Shown: positions 22,708 through 30,339, counted from the stretch's first letter. The stretch is 30,564 nt of DNA from Deltaproteobacteria bacterium UBA6601 (GCA_002433485.1 DJIF01000068.1:28142-58705), one strand, 5' to 3'. The notes: generated by a model not told the origin, from the letters alone. Made by a program: numbers and translations.

Positions 22708-24096
22708 ATGGAGCCGCCGCTTGTAACATCGGCTCTGGAGACCGTCAATTTGCCTTTTCTGCCTCGCCTCTTGGTCGTGTTGTTTGCCCCGCTCTTGCTG
22801 TTGGGAGGCCCAGCAAACGCCTTTGTGCTGGCGATGTCACAGGAGGAAGAACCCGCGCCTTTGCAGTGGGATCTTGATGATGGGGCTCCCATTGTCTTTC
22901 GCCATCATGCCTTGGGCGCCGACGGCGCCTTCGGGCCCCTCATCGAGGCGGCCACCCGCCGAGCGATGATGAGCTGGGCCGGCCAGCCCGGTTCGGACAT
23001 TTCCTTCCGTGAGGGGCCCATCATGGCCGGTCCCGCCTGCCCCCATAGTCTGCCTCCATCCATAGACGAGCTTGAAGTCTGCGGCGGCTCTACCGCTGAT
23101 GTGGATGGCGATTCGTCATTGTTCTTCATTGAATCTTCGTGGCCCTACGGAGAAGAGGTTATCGCCCTGACCAGCGTGTCTTATGAGAGCGGTGGGCGGG
23201 TCGTTGACGCGGACATTGCCTTTAATGGTCAGCACTATCGTTGGTCGGTGGGCGCTGATCGGGTGAGGACCGATTTTGAATCTATCGTCCTTCACGAACT
23301 CGGACATCTGCTTGGCCTTGACCATACGCCGGTGCCAGATGCGGTCATGAATGTTGATTACGAAGAAGGTGAGTTGAACCGAATCCTTCATTCAGATGAC
23401 GCGGCCGGGGTAGCGACTCTATACCCCTGTGGGGAGCCTCCTTGCCAGGGTTCGGTGGGCTATCAGGCCAGCGAGGGCGGCTGTGGGGCCGCTGCGGCCC
23501 AGGGGGCTTCTTCGTGGCGCCTGCGTGCTGCTGCATTGCCCCTGCTGCTGCTGGCCCTTGGCTGTGGGTTGCGGCGTCGCAGTTGGACGGTCGGCCTGAC
23601 TCTTGCCCTTGGGCTGCTGCTGGTCGCGCCCGTACCCGGTGAATCGAGCACTGTCGCTGCTCTGAGCATCACAGATCTGGCGCAGCGCGCGCAGCGGGTC
23701 CTGCGCGCCCAGGTCGTTGAGCGCTCCAGCTGGCGCGACGGGATTGTCTGGAGTCAAATTGAACTGGATGTCCACGAGGACTGGAAGGGCGGTGGCGCGA
23801 TGCGCCTTCACCTGGTGCAGCCCGGAGGTTTTACCGGCAGCTTTGGGACCATGGTGTTCGGCATGCCACGTTTCGCAGAGGGTGAGGAAGTGGTCCTTTT
23901 TCTGTCAGGAGACGAGGGTGAGGAGCGGGTTTTGGGGCTGGCACAGGGCAAGTTCTCAGTCCACTCTGATGGCACCGTCAAACGCGATCTGGGTGGCATG
24001 CGTCTGGCTCGAGTGGGTGGTCACCGACCGCCGGTCGTTGGCACTGCGCCGCGGCGGCTTGAGCAGCTGGAGGCGATGGTGCGAGGTAGCCGTTGA
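22708..24096 (+). CDS. Matrixin-like zinc metalloprotease fused to a second exported domain
   Basis: The 462-aa product has a signal peptide (about residues 14-39, 'LLLLGGPANAF'). The protease domain contains the metzincin zinc site H196-E197-x2-H200-x5-H206 ('HELGHLLGLDH') and a Met-turn methionine M214 ('DAVMNVDY'). Residues 257-291 look like a C-terminal sorting tag: Gly/Cys motif ('EGGCGAAAAQG'), hydrophobic 'AALPLLLLALGCG', then 'LRRRSW'. The frame continues through a second hydrophobic stretch ('TVGLTLALGLLLVAPVPG') into about 150 residues resembling a secreted beta-rich domain of myxobacterial hypothetical proteins ('LSITDLAQRAQRVLRAQVVE', 'GEEVVLFLSGDEGEE', 'LAQGKFSVHSDG'). A TTG at 23569 could begin that part as a separate protein with its own signal peptide. 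It ends 2 nt before the convergent gene's stop. Confidence 0.8.
   Translation: MEPPLVTSALETVNLPFLPRLLVVLFAPLLLLGGPANAFVLAMSQEEEPAPLQWDLDDGAPIVFRHHALGADGAFGPLIEAATRRAMMSWAGQPGSDISFREGPIMAGPACPHSLPPSIDELEVCGGSTADVDGDSSLFFIESSWPYGEEVIALTSVSYESGGRVVDADIAFNGQHYRWSVGADRVRTDFESIVLHELGHLLGLDHTPVPDAVMNVDYEEGELNRILHSDDAAGVATLYPCGEPPCQGSVGYQASEGGCGAAAAQGASSWRLRAAALPLLLLALGCGLRRRSWTVGLTLALGLLLVAPVPGESSTVAALSITDLAQRAQRVLRAQVVERSSWRDGIVWSQIELDVHEDWKGGGAMRLHLVQPGGFTGSFGTMVFGMPRFAEGEEVVLFLSGDEGEERVLGLAQGKFSVHSDGTVKRDLGGMRLARVGGHRPPVVGTAPRRLEQLEAMVRGSR
22720..22748 (-). promoter_or_regulatory. Sigma70-type promoter of gltX, inside the divergent gene
   Basis: Minus strand: TTGACG -35 (22743-22748, 5 of 6), 17-nt spacer, TACAAG -10 (22720-22725, 4 of 6) preceded by an extended -10 TGT. 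Predicted start near 22713 gives a leader of about 50 nt to the gltX ATG. The promoter lies within codons 5-14 of the divergent matrixin gene. Confidence 0.6.
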
Positions 24097-24098
24097 AC

Positions 24099-25040
24099 TC
24101 AGTCGTCGTCGACCAGCAGGATTGTACCTGCAGGGCCTGGCCGAAGTCCGGCCCGGCCGACCGCGCTTACGGCCAGCTTGCCCAGTAACTGAGGCAGCTT
24201 CCTCTTAACTGCGCGTGACTCGGCGCGGGACGACTCCTGCCAGCGCTCCAGGCTCATTCGTTCGCGCTCCAGCGCGCGACGCTCGGCATCGACGCTTGCC
24301 AGGCGCTCGAGTCGTGGTGCCAGCGCCCGAAGCTCGGATGCGGCGCGGTCCATGCGGTGCCATCTGCCGCGGTTCCATCCCGCGACTGAGCTTAAGGAGC
24401 TGGTCGCACAAAGGGCGGGCGGCGACCAGCGGGCGAGAGGATCGGCCAGATCCCGGCGACGCCGGGCCGGCGCCGGGTACTCCCAGCGGAGAGTGACGTT
24501 AATGTCTTCTGAGCGGAAGTTGATCGCTTCCAGGTCGAGGGCTACCAGTCGCACCAGACGCTCCTGCCCGTAGAAGGCTTCGAGAAATAGCGGCAGCTGG
24601 GCTCGGTCTCCGCTTAGCCGGATGGAGCCAGGCACAGCGTCAAAGGCTTCGCCCCGCCGCACGGTGCCAAAGTGCAGGTCTAGGATTTGCAGTTCGAAGC
24701 GTTCGGCGAGCCCTTCCAAAAGGTTGCGAACCGGAACTTCTTCGTCGATGCCCAGCAGCTTCCCCTCGCGCTCCAGAGCAAGGTCCCATTCGCTGCGTAG
24801 CGCGGCTGCTGCTGGATCTTCTCGCTCCAGCCAACCGCGCGCTTCTGTGCTGCGTTCGATGCAGACCTGACGGGCCGCGTCGATGAGTTTGCCCTGACGC
24901 AGTACCGGCATGGCCAGGGCAATGAGGATGCCCGCTCCACCAATGACCACCAGCGCAGAGAGGAGGATGTCTGATACCAGCCGCGGTAGCGGCGGAGGCT
25001 CTCCCGGTGGGGGAGGTGGCTGTGGTTGGTTCTGCTCCAT
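24099..25040 (-). CDS. PilO/GspM-like single-pass membrane protein, function unassigned
   Basis: The 313-aa protein has a Pro-rich N-terminus ('QPQPPPPPGEPPPLP'), one transmembrane helix at about residues 22-46 and a large extracytoplasmic part. Residues about 80-190 ('LLEGLAERFELQILDLHF', 'SIRLSGDRAQLPLFLEAFYG', 'LDLEAINFRSEDINVTLRWEY') have the helix-strand pattern of PilO/GspM ferredoxin-like domains, where such proteins build the inner-membrane platform of type IV pili or type II secretion. Residues about 225-290 are Glu/Arg-rich and probably a coiled coil ('RLERLASVDAERRALERER'), which is unusual after that domain. No other pilus or secretion gene is nearby, so this is a fold-level guess. 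No clear ribosome binding site was seen. Confidence 0.6.
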   Translation of the reverse strand: MEQNQPQPPPPPGEPPPLPRLVSDILLSALVVIGGAGILIALAMPVLRQGKLIDAARQVCIERSTEARGWLEREDPAAAALRSEWDLALEREGKLLGIDEEVPVRNLLEGLAERFELQILDLHFGTVRRGEAFDAVPGSIRLSGDRAQLPLFLEAFYGQERLVRLVALDLEAINFRSEDINVTLRWEYPAPARRRRDLADPLARWSPPALCATSSLSSVAGWNRGRWHRMDRAASELRALAPRLERLASVDAERRALERERMSLERWQESSRAESRAVKRKLPQLLGKLAVSAVGRAGLRPGPAGTILLVDDD

Positions 25041-25170
25041 TCACGATGGTTGTAGCAGGAAGGGCAGGCTAGTGGGACGGCCAGACGAAGGCCATGGCAT
25101 ACTGGATTGATGTGCGGCGGGCTCGCAGCGCTCGCTTTTATGCATCCTTACAGCCGACATTGAGAAGCCC

Positions 25171-26130
25171 ATGAGTGCAGCCGCTCCTTCCCTGCAGCCC
25201 CTCATCGACAGCCTGCTCGCAGGTGACCGGCGTGCCTTGTCGAGGGCAATCACCCGCATTGAGGAAGGTCGTCACGATGTCATTGCAGTCATGGAGCAGC
25301 TCTGGGAGCGTCGCCAGGGGGCTGCAGTGCTCGGGGTCACCGGCCCTCCAGGTGCGGGAAAGTCGACCTTTGTCGATCGGTTGGTGGTGCGACTACGTGA
25401 TCAGCAGCATCGGGTTGCTGTGCTTGCGGTTGATCCGTCCAGCCCGTTCTCGGGGGGTGCGATCCTGGGGGACCGCATTCGGATGCAGCGTCATGCTGCC
25501 GATCCCGAGGTCTTTATCCGGTCACTGGGGACTCGAGGGCACCACGGCGGTTTGACCCGAACCACTCTTGAGTCGGCGGTCCTATGTGCTGCTGCTGGCT
25601 TTGATCGCGTGGTTATTGAGACGGTAGGTGTTGGCCAGACCGAGCTGGAGATTGTGGGGGTCGCTGATCAGGTTGTGGTGCTGCTGGTTCCAGAGTCGGG
25701 TGATGTAATTCAGACCATGAAGGCCGGGCTCCTGGAGGGAGCGGATGTGTTTGGGGTCAACAAGGCAGACCGGCCGGGGGTCGATGAGCTGGTGCGTGAA
25801 CTTCGCGCGATGGCTGCTATGGGCCGCGGTGCTGCTGGCGGAGAGGTGCCCGTGTTTCCGGTTTCGGCTACCGAAGGGCGAGGTCTTGATCCGCTGCTTA
25901 ACGAGCTGACCAGTCGTTTGGACTCGGGTGCCAGGCCTTTGCGGGGCTTGAACCCGCGGGGACTGGTGGCCCGAATTGTTGGCGAAGAGCGTGCTCGACT
26001 GGGCCGGGGTCGAGCCCTTGACGCGCTCGGTGCAGGCGGCGCACTGGAGGACCTGGGTCGGCAACTTGAGGAGGCGCGAGTTAATCCCTATGGGGTGGTT
26101 CGGGCTTTGCTGGAACATTGGCAGTCTTGA
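25171..26130 (+). CDS. meaB: Methylmalonyl-CoA mutase-associated GTPase MeaB
   Basis: MeaB (ArgK family) is a G3E GTPase that gates cofactor loading and protects adenosylcobalamin-dependent methylmalonyl-CoA mutase. The 319-aa protein has Walker A 'GPPGAGKST' (58-66), 'AVDPSSPFSGGAILGDRIRM', 'ETVGVGQTE', 'VVLLVPESGDVIQTMKAG' and the GTP-specificity motif NKAD (about 196). Length is normal. No mutase or cobalamin gene is in the window, so the partner must lie elsewhere. Its TGA overlaps a TTG that probably starts the following lipoprotein gene. Confidence 0.95.
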   Translation: MSAAAPSLQPLIDSLLAGDRRALSRAITRIEEGRHDVIAVMEQLWERRQGAAVLGVTGPPGAGKSTFVDRLVVRLRDQQHRVAVLAVDPSSPFSGGAILGDRIRMQRHAADPEVFIRSLGTRGHHGGLTRTTLESAVLCAAAGFDRVVIETVGVGQTELEIVGVADQVVVLLVPESGDVIQTMKAGLLEGADVFGVNKADRPGVDELVRELRAMAAMGRGAAGGEVPVFPVSATEGRGLDPLLNELTSRLDSGARPLRGLNPRGLVARIVGEERARLGRGRALDALGAGGALEDLGRQLEEARVNPYGVVRALLEHWQS

Positions 26131-26717
26131 GGTTCAGGTCGCTTTGGAGCTGGCTACCGTTGCTGCTGCTGTTTGCTCAGGGCTGCGGTGGTGCCCAGCG
26201 CTCACAGACTCCGATTGCTGTCGTGGAACCCGTGCCGGAAGAGCTGCCTACTGGCGAATCCAAGGCGCCGGCCTGGCTACCTGATGGTCAAGGCGGGAGC
26301 ATTGTGGACCCACAGTCGGGTTTTTCGATTCGCTTGCCTGAGGAGTGGACCTGGCGGCGTGGCAGCGGTTCTCTTCTGGTTGAGGCGCGCAGTGCCGGAC
26401 CAAGCCCGACGCGGCTGGCCATGAGCAGCTGGGAGCCCAGGTCTGCAGCTGAACTTAGCGGTGAATCCGAACCGCTACGTTTTGCCGCCAGGGGGCCATA
26501 CACGGGCCTGGAGCGGATTGCCGATCGGCCGCCATCGGTGCTGACGGTTCATCAACCTGGCCGGCGGATTGAACTCAGCTGGGTCTTTGTGGTCGCGGGT
26601 AGGGGCCTGCGGTTGGACGCTCGGCTGGCGGAGGAGGACTTCGAGGCGGCATTCATTGAGGTTGATGCAATTGTTCGCTCTGCTGTCCTGGTGGTGGGAG
26701 AGGGCCCCCAGCCATGA
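26127..26717 (+). CDS. Putative lipoprotein, unknown function
   Basis: The frame opens at TTG 26118, but I prefer TTG 26127, which overlaps the meaB stop in the TTGA arrangement and gives 196 aa beginning with basic residues, a hydrophobic run and a lipobox-like 'LFAQGC' with C20 as lipidation site. The mature part contains 'SGFSIRLPEEWTWRRGSG', a pattern seen in beta-rich domains that include 'F.i.lP.gW' (PsbP/DcrB-like), but I cannot assign a family. It ends overlapping the next lipoprotein start by 4 nt, so the two are probably co-translated. Confidence 0.75.
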   Translation: MRFRSLWSWLPLLLLFAQGCGGAQRSQTPIAVVEPVPEELPTGESKAPAWLPDGQGGSIVDPQSGFSIRLPEEWTWRRGSGSLLVEARSAGPSPTRLAMSSWEPRSAAELSGESEPLRFAARGPYTGLERIADRPPSVLTVHQPGRRIELSWVFVVAGRGLRLDARLAEEDFEAAFIEVDAIVRSAVLVVGEGPQP

Positions 26718-28006
26718 AGCTTTGTCTTGGTCGAGCGGGCCTCATCATGCTGCTGTTCAGCCTGTTCTCCTGTGCCCATCGGGACGCTGCCAGAGATGCG
26801 CTTGCTCTGGCACAGAGTGTTGATGCCCTGTGGCAGGGGTCGGTTCTGATTACTGGGCTCGGAATCGGCCGGGATCGGCCCGGCGAGGCGGAAAAGATCT
26901 GGGTAGCAGCGGGTCGGGAGGTGAGTTCCCTGGGGGCCGGTGGCAATTTGGAGCTGGAGTGGACCGCGCCCCGGTTCTCGCGGATTCTGCGCATGGAAGT
27001 TGGTGACCTCAACGCTGATGGCAGCGATGAATGGTTGATCCTGATCGACGCCGGGACTCCGCGCTCTTTTGTGGTGGGGCTAGATGAAGGCCGTCGCCAG
27101 CCGCTGTGCCGGCCCTGGAACGGTTACCTCCGTATGGTTCCGAAGGAGGATGGTGGCGTCACTCTATATTCCCAAAGCAGCGTCACTTCGCGGCCCTTCT
27201 ATGGCCCGGTGTATGAGATGGCTTGGGATGAAGATGGCCAGCTCAAGCGGGGCGCTGCCGTGAGTCTACCTCGTGGTATCGCTCTCTATGATTATTTCGT
27301 GGCTCCCGGCGCTGCAGCTGAGCCGCGAGTTTTCAGTTTGGAGCGGACTGGGCATCTAGCGGAGCGGGATCCACGTTCTCCTGCGAGCCGGATCTGGCGG
27401 TCCGACCATGCCTTCCTGGCTCGTCCGGTGGAGTTTGAGCGTGATGTTCGTGGTTATTTTGGTGAACAGGACGAGGAGCGCATTCGCTTGTCGGCACCGG
27501 TACATGTGCTGCCGGCGGGGAGCGACGGGACTTTTGAGCTGCTGACGGTCGGTCGGCCACCACCTCCAACCGTTGTTTTTGAGGAACTCCGTTTCTATGA
27601 GGGTGGTGACGTTCGTTTGTTGGCTTCGCAGCCTCGGGGCGTGGTTGAACTGCGGCGGTCGCCGTTGTTCGGAAGACAGGTTGTTGCGGTGGCGCCCTGG
27701 ACGGCTCCATCTGGACGGAGACTCTGGGTGGCGGCGGTCTGGACCCGAGTGCGGACTCTGTTCAGTAAGTCTGAGAGCCGGATTCTGGCACTGGACCCGG
27801 TAAACGCAGATCTGCTGCCAGCGGCACTGGCCTGGCAGTCCGCTGGTTCGGGGGACTCAGCCTTGTCCACTGCAGATGAGGTGTCGGTGACCTCAGAACA
27901 GCTCGAGGAGAGCCAAGCTGCAGTTCCCGTCGACGCTACAGATCCGCCCCAGCCACAAGAGCTGCAAGAGCAACAGGAGTCGCCGGTGGGGTCGACGCAA
28001 GAATAG
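26714..28006 (+). CDS. Putative lipoprotein with FG-GAP-like calcium motif, unknown function
   Basis: The 430-aa protein begins at the ATG of an ATGA overlap with the preceding gene. A lipobox 'LFSC' places the lipidated cysteine at C20. Around residue 97 'VGDLNADGSDEWLILID' matches the Asp-rich calcium loop of FG-GAP/VCBS-type beta-propeller blades, but only one clear copy is present. The middle is beta-rich; the last about 45 residues are rich in Gln, Glu, Pro and Ser with no fold visible. With the previous lipoprotein it forms a pair after meaB; no functional link to MeaB can be shown. It converges on the next gene with a 4-nt gap. Confidence 0.75.
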   Translation: MKLCLGRAGLIMLLFSLFSCAHRDAARDALALAQSVDALWQGSVLITGLGIGRDRPGEAEKIWVAAGREVSSLGAGGNLELEWTAPRFSRILRMEVGDLNADGSDEWLILIDAGTPRSFVVGLDEGRRQPLCRPWNGYLRMVPKEDGGVTLYSQSSVTSRPFYGPVYEMAWDEDGQLKRGAAVSLPRGIALYDYFVAPGAAAEPRVFSLERTGHLAERDPRSPASRIWRSDHAFLARPVEFERDVRGYFGEQDEERIRLSAPVHVLPAGSDGTFELLTVGRPPPPTVVFEELRFYEGGDVRLLASQPRGVVELRRSPLFGRQVVAVAPWTAPSGRRLWVAAVWTRVRTLFSKSESRILALDPVNADLLPAALAWQSAGSGDSALSTADEVSVTSEQLEESQAAVPVDATDPPQPQELQEQQESPVGSTQE

Positions 28007-28010
28007 GCGC

Positions 28011-30080
28011 TCAGGTTGGGGGAAATTCGCGGGCGCTCCGGCGGCGGCGCAGTTGCCACATGATCGGCAGCATGATGGCCATCACCTGAAATGCTCCCAC
28101 TCGGATCCGTGGACGATGAGGTACCGCGCGGAGCTGGATTCCCTGGGCGTCAATTCTCGCTCGCCAGTGTGAAAGCTGCTGGCCCCGCTGCAGCAGGTCG
28201 CAGCCCTGGCAGCCAGTGTCGCTTGGCGCGATCGAGGACTGACCAGAACATCCGGCCTCGGTAAGGGCGGTCTCTACATCGCAGCCGCCTTGAGCCGGGT
28301 CGATGCCGCATCCGCTGGTGCAGTCTGCTGTGTCGCAGCCACTCGCTTCGGCGGCGCAGCCTTCGCAGCCGCTGCTAGTGCCACCGGTCGATTCACCCAG
28401 TAAGGAGTAGACGCCCAGGAAGTCTAGGAGATCGGGATCCGCACCTACCGCTGCCAGGTTCAATTCCACTGCGCCCAGTCCAGCGAATGTGGGTAGGGCA
28501 ATTGCAATTCCCTCAAGAAGTGACCCGCCGACCGTATTGATGGCCGTGCCTACAAAGCCTGGAAAGTTGGTCTCCAGGATGCCGTTGAGCTGCGGCGCGA
28601 TTTCATTGTAAGTGACCCGCGCGTTGAGGTTTTCGGTGTCGAGGTTGAGGTCTACCAGCAGAGCGCCGTCCGCCGCGATCGACAGGTCCATTCCAGCGTT
28701 GATGTCGATGGCGACGGCAGCCAGCCTTGCTGGTCGGTCCTGCAGGAGCGGGTAGAATTCGATGGCGAGGCCCTCGATGTCTATGTTGATGTCGCTGTCG
28801 CCATCAAAGCGGGTCACAGGTGGTGCCTCGGGCACTGTGCGCAAGACCATAGCGACCGGTCCAACGAAAAAGATCTCTTCCAGGAGTTCGGCATTTTCGA
28901 CCCCCAGGAGGAGCCCCAGCAGGTCGGTATTCATGGGCAGCGCCCCGCCAGCGTCGTCGATAACAAAGCACATCACGCCGCTCTGCCAGACTGCGAACAG
29001 TGCCTGGTTCATGAGGTCGTCCGACGGCATTGCGGCAAAGTGGTAGGGCGCGTCCGTCGTGGGCACTGTGGCGGTCATCTCGGGCATGACCGATGAGGTA
29101 AACAGAGAGCCCTCCACCGGGTGCCCTGCGACGCACTCGGCCAGCTCTGCGCTGCTGAAATTGCCGCCCATCTTGATCCGCAGGCCGTGCGCGGTGTGGT
29201 CGATGCCGGTGGGCTCCAGTTCGTAGTTCAGCGCGGTGCCCATGAGATCGAGGCTGTCCTGCAGCCACAGTCCACGAAGAGCATCTTCGATGGTCGCTTC
29301 AAAGCTCTGAATCTGGGTGTCGAACTGGGATTCAATCTCTTCTTCAACGGCGTCGAGGATCAGGTCGAACATGTCCAGCCCGAGGTTTGTAGCCAGCCAG
29401 GAGTTGATGTTGCCGATGGCGCAGTTGGTGAGCTGGATCTTGCCGTCCATGGCTTCGGCTACGTTGTGCTCGAGCTGACCGAAGTTGACATCGATAAAGG
29501 GTTCGCCCAGTTCATCTGTGGACAGCCCAGAAGAGATGGGAACCCTCAGCAACAGGTTGCTGGGCTCGACATACACAGCGCAGTTGTAGCCCAGGCAGCC
29601 CCAATCTTCGCCCTCGATAAAGGCAACTGCTGGGCCTTCGGGGATTTCGTCGGCAGCGGAGTCATCATCGTCTCCGGCGCTGTCATCATCGTCATCTCCG
29701 CTGGCTGACCAGCCTCCTTCTGGTTCGTTAACCGACAGGTTCAAGTCCACCACCAGATCGAGGGAGTCGCTGCTCGCTTCTACGGTAACGCTGTTCATCT
29801 CGGTGTAGAGAACCAGGTTCTCGAGGCGGAAGGTGTAGGGGTCGCAGACGAAAGGGATGGCAAACAGTTCCTGGTTGGGAATGGTGCCTATGACCACGTA
29901 GGGAGGCAGGAAATCCTGCGCAAGGGTCAAAATCTCATTGATGCCCTGTTCGGTGGCGTCAATGCCGAGGCCTTCGTCGATGGAACTATCGCCGGGCAGC
30001 ACCTCCTGTGCGACCGCGTCGGGTGAGGTCAGTATCAGGGCGGTGAGGAGTAACGCTGAGAGCCCAGAGAGATGGCGCAT
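28011..30080 (-). CDS. Large secreted protein with DDDDSA linker, possible TULIP/BPI-like domains and Cys-rich C-terminus
   Basis: The frame is open to 30134, but ATG 30080 has AGGAG 7 nt upstream and yields a clean signal peptide (1-24, 'DAVA|QEV'), 689 aa. An Asp/Ser/Ala linker ('SGDDDDDSAGDDDDSAADE') sits near residues 128-146. Beyond it, 'LTNCAIGNINSWLATNLGL' followed by a long amphipathic helix, and later 'HFAAMPSDDLMNQALFAVWQ', recall BPI/LBP-type lipid-binding proteins; this is a weak, memory-based resemblance. A Cys-rich stretch with nine Cys (nucleotides about 28200-28375) precedes a hydrophobic segment 'VMAIMLPIMWQL' and 'RRRRSAREFPPT', a tag-like end. Probably envelope-anchored or released; function unknown. 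Confidence 0.7.
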   Translation of the reverse strand: MRHLSGLSALLLTALILTSPDAVAQEVLPGDSSIDEGLGIDATEQGINEILTLAQDFLPPYVVIGTIPNQELFAIPFVCDPYTFRLENLVLYTEMNSVTVEASSDSLDLVVDLNLSVNEPEGGWSASGDDDDDSAGDDDDSAADEIPEGPAVAFIEGEDWGCLGYNCAVYVEPSNLLLRVPISSGLSTDELGEPFIDVNFGQLEHNVAEAMDGKIQLTNCAIGNINSWLATNLGLDMFDLILDAVEEEIESQFDTQIQSFEATIEDALRGLWLQDSLDLMGTALNYELEPTGIDHTAHGLRIKMGGNFSSAELAECVAGHPVEGSLFTSSVMPEMTATVPTTDAPYHFAAMPSDDLMNQALFAVWQSGVMCFVIDDAGGALPMNTDLLGLLLGVENAELLEEIFFVGPVAMVLRTVPEAPPVTRFDGDSDINIDIEGLAIEFYPLLQDRPARLAAVAIDINAGMDLSIAADGALLVDLNLDTENLNARVTYNEIAPQLNGILETNFPGFVGTAINTVGGSLLEGIAIALPTFAGLGAVELNLAAVGADPDLLDFLGVYSLLGESTGGTSSGCEGCAAEASGCDTADCTSGCGIDPAQGGCDVETALTEAGCSGQSSIAPSDTGCQGCDLLQRGQQLSHWRARIDAQGIQLRAVPHRPRIRVGAFQVMAIMLPIMWQLRRRRSAREFPPT
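29643..29701 (-). repeat. Asp/Ser/Ala codon repeat (DDDDSA-type linker)
   Basis: Tandem in-frame repeats encode Asp runs separated by Ser-Ala within the 689-aa secreted protein. The same repeat type occurs at 4540-4605 in the 106-aa protein. Both lie in exported proteins as linkers outside predicted folded domains. Confidence 0.8.
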
Positions 30081-30122
30081 GGCCTTGCTCCTGTTGTGAC
30101 CGGCGCGAACGGCGCGGATGGG

Positions 30123-30164
30123 TAACAGAGTCACTGAGGAAGGACTCTAGAAAAAGCCCTGTTA
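30123..30164. other. Nested inverted repeat upstream of the 689-aa secreted protein gene
   Basis: AGAGTC (30127-30132) pairs with GACTCT (30143-30148), and an outer TAACAG (30123-30128) pairs with CTGTTA (30159-30164). The arms share two bases, so both pairings cannot be complete at once. It lies 43 nt or more upstream of the minus-strand start codon and could be an operator or a leader-RNA hairpin for that gene. Confidence 0.35.
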
Positions 30165-30252
30165 TCAAGCAAGTGTAGCTTCTCTCACGGTCTTGTTGCT
30201 GTGCAGCGGCCAGAATGTGAGCTCCATCTTCATTCGCATATAGGACCCATGG

Positions 30253-30283
30253 TTGCGTTTCAGCCACTGGTTGACTCTATAAT
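30253..30283 (+). promoter_or_regulatory. Candidate promoter of the right-edge zinc-ribbon gene
   Basis: A perfect TATAAT -10 (30278-30283) is preceded at 19 nt by TTGCGT (30253-30258), a weak -35 at loose spacing. Predicted transcription start is near 30290, about 50 nt before the start codon at 30340. Confidence 0.45.
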
Positions 30284-30339
30284 CCCCGCGCGCATGGTAG
30301 GAAGCATGCGGCTGCCGGGTGTGACTGGAAGGGATGAAG

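Noticed and set aside
21818..22708. Long (296-codon) plus-strand frame antisense to gltX
   Set aside because: gltX on the minus strand is unmistakable; the opposite frame has no recognisable domain and is a shadow from GC-rich codon structure.
22661..22729. 23-residue N-terminal extension of GltX
   Set aside because: The family starts a few residues before the HIGH motif, and GGAG lies 5 nt before ATG 22660.
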